From NCBI GenBank assembly GCA_049323795.1, contig JBMOOH010000001.1:1-64000 (forward strand): DNA of 64,000 bases. Reading direction: 5' to 3'. Position 1 is the stretch's first letter, and every line of letters begins with the position of its first letter. The position numbers and the translations under genes are program-made. Source of the stretch: JAOADN01 sp049323795 (lineage in GTDB: Bacteria > Pseudomonadota > Alphaproteobacteria > Rhodobacterales > Rhodobacteraceae). Below the pieces are notes generated by a model, which made no database searches, was not told the DNA's origin, and saw nothing but the letters and a program-made list of their open reading frames with translations. Positions 32,918 to 40,844 of this stretch are shown piece by piece.

Positions 32918-34258
32918 TCACGCGGCGGTTTCGGATCGGGGTTCTGGTTCAGCCGGGGTTTCGCCAAGCCGCTCGGTTTTCAGGACCGCGAAGGTCCGTC
33001 CATCGCCATCGAGGATCGCATCGCGCCCCGTGTCGGCTTGCCAGCGTTCGACGGCCACATCGATGTAGGCCGGGCTGATCTCCATCGCGAAGACGCGGCG
33101 GCCATTCGCTTCGCCAGCCATGATTTGCGAACCCGAACCACAGAAGGGCTCATAGCAGAGGCCACCCCGTGCCACATGCTGGCGCATCGGGATCCCGAAG
33201 GCGTCCAGCGGTTTCGGTGTCGGGTGGTCGGGTCGCTCATCCTTGGCAAAGCTGGGCAGCGCCCATGTTGATGACAGGGTTTCCTCGGCCACCTTCGGCG
33301 GGCGGTTCGGCCGCCGCCAGCCCATGAAGCAGGGCTCATGCTTCCACAGGTAATGCGACCGGGTCAAAACCCCGCGGTCCTTCACCCAGATGATCTGCTG
33401 GTGCACAAAGGCCCCAGCCTTTTCCCAGCACGCTTCCAACATCGCCTGGCGGCGGGACGCGTGCCAGCAATACCACGCGGCATTCTCGGCGATAGCTTCC
33501 GCCACAGCCGCTGCGATGAAACCGTCGTAAAGCTCGGCCCCCTGCGAACTGTCATCCCAGGTCGTGCCGTAGGAGGCCGACCAATCCTTGTTGCGCGTCG
33601 GATGGTTCGAGCCGTCATAGTCAACGAGATACGGCGGGTCGGTCGCGAACAGGATCGCCCGTTCGCCATTCATCAGGCGGCGCACGTCGGCAGCGCTGGT
33701 GCTGTCGCCACAGAGAAGGCGATGGTCGCCAAGGATCCACAGATCGCCGGTCCGTGACGCCGGGTTGCGCGGCGGTTCGGGGATGGTCACCGGCGGCACC
33801 GAGCCCCCGGAGCCACCGTCTTGCCCGTCTCCCTCCGGCACGTAGGCCAGCAACTTGTCGAGTTCGCCGTCAGAAAAGCCGACCAGCGACAGGTCGAAAT
33901 CTTCGGCCAGCAGATCGTTCAGTTCCGCCGACAGCAGCGCCTCGTCCCAGGTGCCAAGTTCCGTCAGCTTGTTGTCCGCGATCCGGTACGCCCGCCGTTG
34001 CGCCTCGGTCAGGTGCCCGAGCACGATCACCGGCGCTTCGGTCAGCCCAAGCTGCGTCGCTGCTAGCACCCGGCCATGCCCCGCGATCAGTTCGCCATCC
34101 TCGGCCACGAGGCAAGGCACGGTCCAACCGAACTCGGCCATGCTGGCGGCGATCTTCGCCACCTGATCCGCGCCATGTGCCTTGGCATTGCGGGCATAGG
34201 GCTGCAGATTGGCCAGCGGCCAGGTCTCGATCCGATCCGGGGCAAAGCTCAGCGTCAT
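32918..34258 (-). CDS. ParB-like / adenine-or-N4-cytosine DNA methyltransferase
   Basis: The protein has 446 residues. Residues 10-105 are a ParB-type N-terminal domain (NLQPYARNAKAH, GHGR at 60-63). Residues about 170-430 are a methyltransferase with DPPY at 207-210 before FCGSGSQ at 372-378, the beta-class order, ending in ISPAYIDVAVERW. Such fusions are common in phages and protect DNA or regulate packaging. Target sequence is unknown. The ATG at 34258 lies just after a 315-base gene-free region rich in short repeats. Confidence 0.88.
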   Translation of the reverse strand: MTLSFAPDRIETWPLANLQPYARNAKAHGADQVAKIAASMAEFGWTVPCLVAEDGELIAGHGRVLAATQLGLTEAPVIVLGHLTEAQRRAYRIADNKLTELGTWDEALLSAELNDLLAEDFDLSLVGFSDGELDKLLAYVPEGDGQDGGSGGSVPPVTIPEPPRNPASRTGDLWILGDHRLLCGDSTSAADVRRLMNGERAILFATDPPYLVDYDGSNHPTRNKDWSASYGTTWDDSSQGAELYDGFIAAAVAEAIAENAAWYCWHASRRQAMLEACWEKAGAFVHQQIIWVKDRGVLTRSHYLWKHEPCFMGWRRPNRPPKVAEETLSSTWALPSFAKDERPDHPTPKPLDAFGIPMRQHVARGGLCYEPFCGSGSQIMAGEANGRRVFAMEISPAYIDVAVERWQADTGRDAILDGDGRTFAVLKTERLGETPAEPEPRSETAA

Positions 34259-34308
34259 CGGCGGGTCATTCCTCGTATCAGGGTGGATACCCCTGGCTTC
34301 CGGACTCC

Positions 34309-34562
34309 GGGGTCCAGACTGGACTCCACGCGGGGTCCAGCGGCCACCAGGGGTGTCCAGCTTCAAGGGTTTGATTTTGCGGTGTTTCAGGCGGGTTCAG
34401 GCGACGCTGGCTTCCGGGTGGCTTCCCAAAAAACCGGCCCTGTCGCTAGCGATGTGCCGCGCTTCGCCCGCCCGTATACACAATCGCCCAGAAGGAACCA
34501 GAAACTTCAACGGGTTAGCGGGTGGACCCCGTCTGGACCCCGGTGCGGAGTCCGGGGTCCAG
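34309..34562. repeat. Cluster of GGGGTCCA repeats in an intergenic region
   Basis: GGGGTCCA or its complement occurs at 34309, 34332, 34524, 34535 and 34555. The last copies form a hairpin with perfect 11-bp arms (CTGGACCCCGG and CCGGGGTCCAG, 34534-34544 and 34553-34563). The region lies between a small phage gene and the ParB-methyltransferase gene and holds no gene. It could be an operator set, a terminator or a replication element. Confidence 0.5.
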
Positions 34563-34574
34563 TGGGGAATCCGG

Positions 34575-34784
34575 TTAGGGTTCCTGCGCGTCCGCCCTGC
34601 TTTGCCGCGGCCCATACAGCTTCTCGCCCAGCTGTCGGACCAGCTCCCGCTCTGGCCAGCTGAGGCGCTCATCGTCAATTGAGATGGCGAGCACGCCCTG
34701 ATCGCGCCACCCGTCCCTTTTCACGCGGTCCGGGTCGCGGCGCTCGCCACCATAGCCCGGAGGATGCCAGCGCATCGTCTTCAT
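34575..34784 (-). CDS. Small phage hypothetical protein
   Basis: Sixty-nine charged residues starting MKTMRWHPPGYGGERRDP, with a helical SWPERELVRQLGEKLYGP segment. No known domain. Its start overlaps the stop of the preceding gene by ATGA, supporting translation as part of the minus-strand operon with the primase. Confidence 0.6.
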   Translation of the reverse strand: MKTMRWHPPGYGGERRDPDRVKRDGWRDQGVLAISIDDERLSWPERELVRQLGEKLYGPRQSRADAQEP

Positions 34785-35308
34785 CCGTGCCCCTCCTGCC
34801 GCTCTCTTTCCAACGCCGCACGGGCTTGCTGGGCTCGGCGACGGTCGCGGTCGTTATCGAGGTCGATCCGGCTCTCGCCGGTCTCGCGGCTGATATGGCA
34901 GCCCTTGCCGTGACGCGCCCAGGCGATGAAGGCGTTGTCGATCCTGCCGTGGAGCGCGATCAGGGAGCTCTGGTTGGCGACCGAGATGAGCGGTGCGAGA
35001 TGGCGCGAGAGGAACGGCAGCCAGTCCGCGGGGTTTGGGACGATGACATGCTCGACGAAGGAGAGCGGCGTTTCGATCAGCACGAAGAAGCCGTGGATCT
35101 CGCTCGGCCAGAACCGGATCTCGAGCGCACCGCCCAGCAAGCCCTCCTCGGTCAGCAGCGTGTATTCGCAGTCGAGGACACGCTCGAGCGCGCGATGCCA
35201 GTCCACGCGTTCGGTTTCGCTAATGCGCACGGCCGCATGATACCAGTCGGGCAACTCCGTGTCGTGAAATCGCCCGGCGTCGTAGAGGCGCATCCTGTCA
35301 AAACTCAT
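34781..35308 (-). CDS. Phage hypothetical protein downstream of the primase
   Basis: The 175-residue protein has WYHAAVRISETERVDWHRAL, a central ALEIRFWPSEIHGFFVLIET and a charged helical C-terminus (RDRRRAQQARAALERERQEG). No family is recognised. It overlaps the primase stop codon by ATGA, so it is probably translated together with the primase. Confidence 0.65.
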   Translation of the reverse strand: MSFDRMRLYDAGRFHDTELPDWYHAAVRISETERVDWHRALERVLDCEYTLLTEEGLLGGALEIRFWPSEIHGFFVLIETPLSFVEHVIVPNPADWLPFLSRHLAPLISVANQSSLIALHGRIDNAFIAWARHGKGCHISRETGESRIDLDNDRDRRRAQQARAALERERQEGHG

Positions 35309-38300
35309 GCCTCGGTCTCCTCTTCTGGTTGGGGGTGGTGGGTGCGGCGCAGGGCGGCGGGCTTCGCGGCGTCTAGCCGCGCAGACAGCGCTTCGAGCGC
35401 AGCGCGGCGCGCGGCGAGCACGGCCTGCATGCTGGCGGTCAGGCGGGATGCGAGGGTGTCGAGGCGTACCGCCGCGGCGGGATCGGGTGCGTCAGATCCG
35501 GAGCCCGCGATCGACCGCATCTCGAAGCTGGCGAGCGGCCCGAGGCGGTTGGTGAGCCAGGCTTCCGGATCGGGAATGCGGGAGAGATCGACGCGGGCGG
35601 TGCGGGCGCGATGACCGGGACCCTCCGGGCGATAGGTCACCTCTGCGGAGGAGTGTGACATTTGGCTATTATAGATGTCTCTATAATAGCAGTTTGTCAC
35701 ACTCCTCGACCGATCCTGCCGCGCGGCGGCGGCCGTGGACCACAGCTCGGGGAAGCAGGCGGCCATGTCGGCGGCGTTCTCGATCTCGATGCCGGTCAGC
35801 GCCATCAGGTCGCGCCGGGTCGGGCGGAGGTCGGACCAGGGCACCAGCGCATCGACGGTGACCGGCAGGACCACGTCCGTGAGCAGGTCGATCTCGAGCG
35901 GCGTGGCGGCGGTGCGGTTGACGCCGCGCCCGCGCCCCATCGCCTGGATCAGCTCGCCCTCGCAGATGCACCAGCGCACGGCCTCGGCGATGGGATCGGC
36001 ATGTTCCTCCATCGCGAGCGGCGCGGTCCGGTCGTCCGCGAGCCGGACACGGCGTTCGAGCATCGGATACCACCAGCCCGCGTCCTCCGGGTTCGGCGCG
36101 GGCACGCGGCCGGTCAGCGCCGTGGCAGTCAGTTCAACGGTGCGCGGCGCGGGAAGCGTGCGGCCGAGGACCACCATGCCGCCGATCCCGCCCCAGCGGT
36201 CGAGCCCGCTCAGCGCGTTGAAATGCACCGCCTCGACCCGCGGCGGCAGCCCCGCGGACCTGAGCGCATCAATGGCGGCCTTCTGGCCCACCACCAGCAG
36301 ATCGATTGCCTGGCCGGGGCGATGGCACTGCCGGGCCCGGAGGTCGATCCAGGCGCGAAGATCGCGCAGACGGGTGGCGGCGGCCTTGCGGTCGCGCTCG
36401 GGCGCATCGGGAGATGGCGTCAGCGCGCGGGCCGAGGTCGGGCTGCCGGTCACCTGGCGGACGTGGACATACGGCTGGCGCGCGGCGACGGGCACGCCGA
36501 TGTCGATCCGCGGCAGGTAGGTCTGCACGAGTTCCGGGCGCAGCGTCGCGTCGAGATGCAGGATCGGCGCCTGCGCCGCCCAGCCGGTCCGCATGCGGCT
36601 GCGCCAGCGCAGACGGAGCGCGCGGACGGACCCCGCCTCGGTCATCTCGTGCACGAGCTCCGCGCCGGCGGCATCATGGCCGTTCTCCAACGCCTCGGCG
36701 AGGATCAGCCAGAGCGTGGCGCAGCGCCCGGGCGGCGCCCATGGCTCGCCCGCTTGCGGCAGGACCGCCTCGATGCGCTTGCGCCGCTCGACCGGCGACA
36801 TGCCAGGGCGGAGGCCCGCGTCGCGCATCCGACGGCGTTCCAGCGTCGCGGCGTGGCGGCAATCTTCCGGGGTGAGGCCGACGGCCTCCAGCAGCCCGAG
36901 GCGCAGCGGACCCGGCTCCGTGACCCGTAGCGCCTTGCACAGCTTCTCGCGGGCCGCGATCAGGTCGGCCGTGGCGCCGACATCCATCTTTCCCTTGCCG
37001 TTGTAGCAGGTGAGCGAGGTGCGGCCCGCCTCCAGCCCGTCCTGCGTGAGCGTCGCCTTGCCGTCGAGACCGCGCAGGCCCGACTGCCAGAAGGCCTCGT
37101 CGATGACGAGCAGCCCGACCTCGCCGATGGCCTGCGGCTTCATGTGGAAGAGGCTGTCATGGGCGCAGAGTATGACCTGTGCCGCCTGCGCCAGCGGCTT
37201 CTGGCGCTGGTAGCCGCAGTCGTGGAACCAGGGGCAGAGCAGCAGCTCCGCCCCGTTCTTGACCTTGCAGCAGCTCTGCTCGACCGGGTGCTCAATCTCG
37301 AGCGCGTCGAAGGTTGCCTCGGTGTCGAGGCACATGAGCCGGTCGGGATCGTCGTCGGTGGGATCAGGGGCGGTGCGGCCCTTCCAGAGCATGGCGCTGA
37401 GCCCGAGTGCTTTGAGCTCCGTGACCTGCTCGGCCCCGAGATCGTGGCGCGGCACGGCATAGACGACCTTGCGTGGCCCAAGCCCGCCCGCGGCGATCAG
37501 CTCGGCGATGGCGACGCGCGCGCTCGAGGTCTTGCCGAGGCCCACGTCGACCGGCAGGCCGAGAAGCGGAGGCAGCGCCGCCCGTGCAACGATGTTGAAA
37601 TCCAGCGGATCGCGATTGGAGTCGGGGTTCTTGGCCTCCTCCTGCGCCGCCTCGACGGCGGCCCAGTAGTCCGGGATCGCGGTCATGAAGCGGGCGATGG
37701 CGTCGGCCAGGCAGGCGCGGGCCTCATCGGGCGTAAGTACCGGCGCGGGATAGGTCGGCGGTGGCGGCGGTATCCGGGCGGCACCAGCCACCAGCGCCGC
37801 AACGGCGTCCGGCCCCTCGGCGCAGAACAGGTCGTTGGCGTCGCCCGGGCTGCCCGGCGCGGCCAGACGGCCGTCGACCGCGAGAGCGACCTTGCGGGCC
37901 GCCTCGACACCGGGATTGCCATTGCGGTCGGGCTTCTCGTCGTTGTCGGCGACCAGGACGAGGTCGGCCGCCGGAAAGCGCGCCCGCAACGCCTCGGCCA
38001 CCGGCATCAGGTTGCCCGCGTCCATCGCCGCGATCACGGTATGACCCGTGGCGATGTGCAGGCTCGCGCCGGTCGCCCAACCCTCGCAGATCAGGACGGG
38101 GCCGTTGGGCTCCCCGAGTGGCCCCGGCTCCGCGCCCACCACCGCGAAATGCCCCCGCTTTGCGCCGCCAGCGAGGAAGCGCTTGGCGCCGTCCGGCGCG
38201 ATGGTCTCAACAGTGTGCAGGCGGCCGTCGCCGTCTTGCAGCGGCACGACGAGATGTCCGCGCGCGTCCATGCGCAAGCCGAGCGGCGCAACCTTCTTGG

Positions 38301-38796
38301 CAGTGAGATAGGAATGGTCATCCGGGGCTGGACGTGCGCTGGTCCAGATCCGCTTGGCGCGAGCTGCGGCTTCCTCTGCACGGGAGACGGCCGGGTCTGC
38401 ATCGTCGTGAGGCGTCTGAGGCGCGGTTTCCGCGCCCGGCTGGGCCGGAGGTGAAACCGGCTTGTTCGTCGACAGGAACGATGGCGCCGGGTGCGTCCGG
38501 GTCGGCCGATGGCGTCGCCCGATGCCGATACGATCGGCCGTCCAGTCCAGCGCGTCGCCGCGGGAGAGACCGAGATCCCGGCCAACCAGATCGACGAAAC
38601 CACCGCCGTCGCCCGTCTCATGGTCGAACCACATGCCCGCCTTGGCGCCGCCGATCACGACCGCGAGGCTGCCCTTGCGGCCCCAGCGCCATTCCTGGCC
38701 CGCCCGGAAGGTCGGCTTGCCCAGCAGCTCCACCGCCAGTTCCGGCACGCGCGCGCGCAGCTCCGCATCGAAGGCCCGCCAGTCCCGCGCGCTCAT
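35305..38796 (-). CDS. Phage primase-helicase with Toprim domain
   Basis: The protein has 1163 residues from the ATG at 38796. The N-terminus (KGSLAVVIGGAKAGMWFDHE) matches primase-type zinc/DNA-binding domains. Residues about 155-340 are a Toprim domain with LICEGWATG (E238) and VLVADND (283-286). A P-loop, DVGLGKTSSA at 417-426, and LLVIDEAFW near 560 form a helicase-like ATPase. The C-terminal 350 residues are of unknown function; the coding DNA there contains a 60-bp palindrome. It is the likely replication initiator of the phage. Confidence 0.82.
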   Translation of the reverse strand: MSARDWRAFDAELRARVPELAVELLGKPTFRAGQEWRWGRKGSLAVVIGGAKAGMWFDHETGDGGGFVDLVGRDLGLSRGDALDWTADRIGIGRRHRPTRTHPAPSFLSTNKPVSPPAQPGAETAPQTPHDDADPAVSRAEEAAARAKRIWTSARPAPDDHSYLTAKKVAPLGLRMDARGHLVVPLQDGDGRLHTVETIAPDGAKRFLAGGAKRGHFAVVGAEPGPLGEPNGPVLICEGWATGASLHIATGHTVIAAMDAGNLMPVAEALRARFPAADLVLVADNDEKPDRNGNPGVEAARKVALAVDGRLAAPGSPGDANDLFCAEGPDAVAALVAGAARIPPPPPTYPAPVLTPDEARACLADAIARFMTAIPDYWAAVEAAQEEAKNPDSNRDPLDFNIVARAALPPLLGLPVDVGLGKTSSARVAIAELIAAGGLGPRKVVYAVPRHDLGAEQVTELKALGLSAMLWKGRTAPDPTDDDPDRLMCLDTEATFDALEIEHPVEQSCCKVKNGAELLLCPWFHDCGYQRQKPLAQAAQVILCAHDSLFHMKPQAIGEVGLLVIDEAFWQSGLRGLDGKATLTQDGLEAGRTSLTCYNGKGKMDVGATADLIAAREKLCKALRVTEPGPLRLGLLEAVGLTPEDCRHAATLERRRMRDAGLRPGMSPVERRKRIEAVLPQAGEPWAPPGRCATLWLILAEALENGHDAAGAELVHEMTEAGSVRALRLRWRSRMRTGWAAQAPILHLDATLRPELVQTYLPRIDIGVPVAARQPYVHVRQVTGSPTSARALTPSPDAPERDRKAAATRLRDLRAWIDLRARQCHRPGQAIDLLVVGQKAAIDALRSAGLPPRVEAVHFNALSGLDRWGGIGGMVVLGRTLPAPRTVELTATALTGRVPAPNPEDAGWWYPMLERRVRLADDRTAPLAMEEHADPIAEAVRWCICEGELIQAMGRGRGVNRTAATPLEIDLLTDVVLPVTVDALVPWSDLRPTRRDLMALTGIEIENAADMAACFPELWSTAAAARQDRSRSVTNCYYRDIYNSQMSHSSAEVTYRPEGPGHRARTARVDLSRIPDPEAWLTNRLGPLASFEMRSIAGSGSDAPDPAAAVRLDTLASRLTASMQAVLAARRAALEALSARLDAAKPAALRRTHHPQPEEETEA
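35648..35707. repeat. 60-bp near-perfect palindrome inside the primase gene
   Basis: Outer arms GAGGAGTGTGACA (35648-35660) and TGTCACACTCCTC (35695-35707) and inner arms GCTATTATAGA (35665-35675) and TCTATAATAGC (35680-35690) share one centre. Only four positions between the arms and a 4-base loop do not pair, so 48 of 60 bases are in perfect arms. The centre is AT-rich inside a gene of about 70 percent GC. It encodes the segment around NCYYRDIYNSQMSHSS. A replication origin or a protein/transcription signal is possible. Confidence 0.7.
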
Positions 38797-39099
38797 CGCC
38801 GCCCCCACGGGATGGGCGCATGCGCGCCGGTCGGCAAAGGAGCCGCGGCGGCATGGTGCGAGAGTTGGCGGAGGCGGACGGACACGGGGGCTGCGGAACC
38901 GGTTGAAGGGCGTCGTTGCCCTCGGTTCTGCCGCGCATCAGACCGCCCTCGCGACGTCGGAACCGGTCCGCCCGGCCACAGGCCATCGCTCCGGAAAGGG
39001 GTGATCCCTTCCGCCAAGGCATTGAAATAACGTCAATTAATGGGTGGACCCCAACGGGCCCAACGACCCCTGTGGAGCGCCTTCAGCGGCCGCGGCCGA

Positions 39100-39240
39100 T
39101 CAGAGGGGTGACCCCTCGTCCGCGCGAACGCAGTGAACGGTTCCGCCCTTCATCGAGACGCCCAGCGTCCGGGGGCCGCATTTGCAACAGGGGTATCGAG
39201 GGCAATGGTAACGGCACGGGCCAGAGCCAGCCGCCGCCAT
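39100..39240 (-). CDS. Possible Cys-rich micro-protein
   Basis: Forty-six codons from the ATG at 39240 give a peptide with six cysteines, including C-RYH-C and CC-K-C, which could form a zinc knuckle, followed by GPRTLGVSMKGGTVHC. No clear ribosome binding site is seen. It lies between the primase gene and the gene at 39287. The rest of the stretch 38797-39286 has no supportable gene, only GGGGTGA-type palindromes near 39000 and 39110. Confidence 0.35.
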   Translation of the reverse strand: MAAAGSGPCRYHCPRYPCCKCGPRTLGVSMKGGTVHCVRADEGSPL

Positions 39241-39286
39241 AATCGCGTTGTCCCCAACAACGCGCTTGCGGGCGCCTTCGCCGATC

Positions 39287-40000
39287 CTATCCGGTCTGGC
39301 GCAGATCGGGCCCCAGCACCCGCTTCGCGCCGCCGCGCTGTGCCGACGGCAGCCGGATCAGCGTGGCCATGGCGTCGGCCAGCTTGTTCGACACCGGCTC
39401 GCCCTCGATCTGCTGCTCGAGGAACCAGTCGACGAGGCAGTCCTTCTTGCCCTGGTCCTCGGCCGTGATCCCGAAATGTGCAATCGCGGTCTGCATCAAC
39501 TCGAGATAGGGCGTGGTGTAAATCGCATCTGCCGCGTCCTGTGCAGGCCGCACCGGCTCCGGGATGTAATCCGGCCAGATCGCCTTCACGAGGAAACGCG
39601 CCACGCGGATGTCGATGAATTCCCAATCCCGCGCGGTCAGTCGCCCGAATGAACACTTGCCCTCGCGCCACTGCTCCGGGCGGATGCTGGTGTGGTAGCC
39701 CGAATGCAGACCGAAACCGCTGCTGCTGCCGCCGTTGCCCCAGCCATGGGTCCGCTCCTCAGTGAAGCGCCCCTGCGCCAGAAGATCGCCGTCTCGCAGC
39801 GCAACGAGCAACTCGGTCTCCGCCTCCGCCTTCCACGCAATCGTCGGGTCCTGCGACCGGTTCCAGGTCTGGTATTCCGGCACAGGCTTCGGCGGCAGCT
39901 TCGCCGCTTCCACCGCGCGCCGCGCGACTGTCACGGTCTGCACATGGGCCAGCGCCTCTGCATAACTCCATTGGGTACGGTCGAGCGTTTGCAGCGACAT
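39287..40000 (-). CDS. Conserved hypothetical protein near the prophage end
   Basis: The 237-residue protein from the ATG at 40000 starts SLQTLDRTQWSYAEALAHVQ, has a central GRLTARDWEFIDIRVARFLV and a C-terminal helical part (LADAMATLIRLPSAQRGG). I recognise no domain. The longer frame to 40096 lacks family-like sequence. It is transcribed towards the primase gene and diverges from the recombinase operon. Confidence 0.6.
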   Translation of the reverse strand: MSLQTLDRTQWSYAEALAHVQTVTVARRAVEAAKLPPKPVPEYQTWNRSQDPTIAWKAEAETELLVALRDGDLLAQGRFTEERTHGWGNGGSSSGFGLHSGYHTSIRPEQWREGKCSFGRLTARDWEFIDIRVARFLVKAIWPDYIPEPVRPAQDAADAIYTTPYLELMQTAIAHFGITAEDQGKKDCLVDWFLEQQIEGEPVSNKLADAMATLIRLPSAQRGGAKRVLGPDLRQTG

Positions 40001-40070
40001 GGCGGGCCTCGTGAATCGATTGGGGTCAGGTCGAACATAATGGGAACGCCCTGACCCCTCAACCCACCAA

Positions 40071-40084
40071 GGTGTTGCAACACC
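40071..40084. promoter_or_regulatory. Perfect 14-bp palindrome in the divergent region
   Basis: GGTGTTGCAACACC is a perfect dyad between the divergent genes at 40000 and 40168. GGGGTTCACCC and GGGGTGACCC palindromes follow within 50 bases. The position fits an operator for one or both units. Confidence 0.4.
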
Positions 40085-40167
40085 GAAGGGGTTCACCCTT
40101 TCCGGCTGTGCCCGGGGTGACCCGTTCCGAGGTCGCGGTCATCGGCGCAATCCTGCACCGATGGATC

Positions 40168-40392
40168 ATGATGTTCGATCCCGGTCCCATTCGTCGCCCC
40201 AACCCACTCGCCCCTTCGGCGATGACGCCCGCAGAGCGCCGCACGGAGCTGTGCGGCCTGCTGGCGCTCGGGCTGGTCCGGTTGCGGATGCGGGAGATGG
40301 GCGAAGTATCTGACGACGTTGGAGAACGTTGCCTACACTATCCGCCCGACCGATGCCGTCATGCAACTCCAACTCACCGGAGAGATGCATGA
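40168..40392 (+). CDS. Small protein of the recombinase cassette
   Basis: Seventy-four residues (or 56 from the ATG at 40222). It contains MTPAERRTELCGLLALGLVR and ends CRHATPTHRR. Similar small proteins commonly precede DUF2924 and large serine recombinase genes in alphaproteobacteria, as I recall. Its stop overlaps the DUF2924 start as ATGA, which supports it as real. No function is known. Confidence 0.65.
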   Translation: MMFDPGPIRRPNPLAPSAMTPAERRTELCGLLALGLVRLRMREMGEVSDDVGERCLHYPPDRCRHATPTHRRDA

Positions 40393-40844
40393 ACAAGCCC
40401 GATCCCATCCCCGCGCGCCTGGCGGCGCTGAAGACCACGCCGACGCCCGACCTGAAGCAGCAGTGGCGCGATCTGTTCGACAGCGAGCCGCCGCCGTTCA
40501 ACCGCCGCTACCTTGAATCCCGGTTGGCCTATCGCATTCAGGAACTCGCCTATGGCGGGTTGAAACCGGAAACGATCCGGCGGCTGGAACGGCTGGGCGA
40601 GGATCTGGATGGCGGCGACCGGGCGAAGCGTAGTATCCGCGCCGACCGCGACCGTCCCATCATCGGCACGCGGTTGCTGCGCGAGTGGCAGGGTGTCGAG
40701 CAGATCGTCACCGTCACCGCCGACGGCTTCGACTGGCAGGGGCGGCCCTACAAGTCGCTGTCCGCCATCGCCCGCGCCATCACCGGCACCCGCTGGAACG
40801 GCTGGGTGTTCTTCGGGCTCAGGAACCACAGGGGGCGGACATGA
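40389..40844 (+). CDS. DUF2924 protein of the recombinase cassette
   Basis: The 151-residue protein starts NKPDPIPARLAALKTTPTPD and has the DUF2924 signature LESRLAYRIQELAYGGL, GTRLLREWQGVEQIVTV and the C-terminal YKSLSAIARAITGTRWNGW with FFGL. The latter resembles SwaI/RAMA-like DNA-associated modules. It is encoded just before a large serine recombinase and overlaps it by ATGA. An accessory or directionality role in recombination is conceivable. Confidence 0.8.
   Translation: MNKPDPIPARLAALKTTPTPDLKQQWRDLFDSEPPPFNRRYLESRLAYRIQELAYGGLKPETIRRLERLGEDLDGGDRAKRSIRADRDRPIIGTRLLREWQGVEQIVTVTADGFDWQGRPYKSLSAIARAITGTRWNGWVFFGLRNHRGRT

Larger units (their letters stand above)
7136..40000. mobile_element. 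Prophage, lambda-type head with GTA-like tail
   Basis: A nearly continuous set of phage genes: terminase, portal, capsid, connectors, tail, lysis and tail-tip genes (minus strand, 30.2 to 7.6 kb), two small plus-strand genes, then methyltransferases and a primase-helicase. No CI-type repressor or tyrosine integrase is seen. The serine recombinase at 40.8-42.2 kb may be its integrase, which would move the right end to 42.6 kb or beyond. Neither attachment site could be identified, so both ends are approximate. Confidence 0.8.

Noticed and set aside
31722..32921. A 399-codon minus-strand frame overlapping the cytosine methyltransferase
   Set aside because: The other frame carries all methyltransferase motifs; this one is Ser/Arg/Pro-rich without domain.
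35662..36930. Open plus-strand frame antisense to the primase
   Set aside because: No start signal, composition of a shadow frame, and the opposite strand has a continuous conserved protein.
38618..39022. Possible minus-strand gene upstream of the primase
   Set aside because: It overlaps the primase start region in another frame, is Arg/Pro-rich and shows no protein-like pattern.
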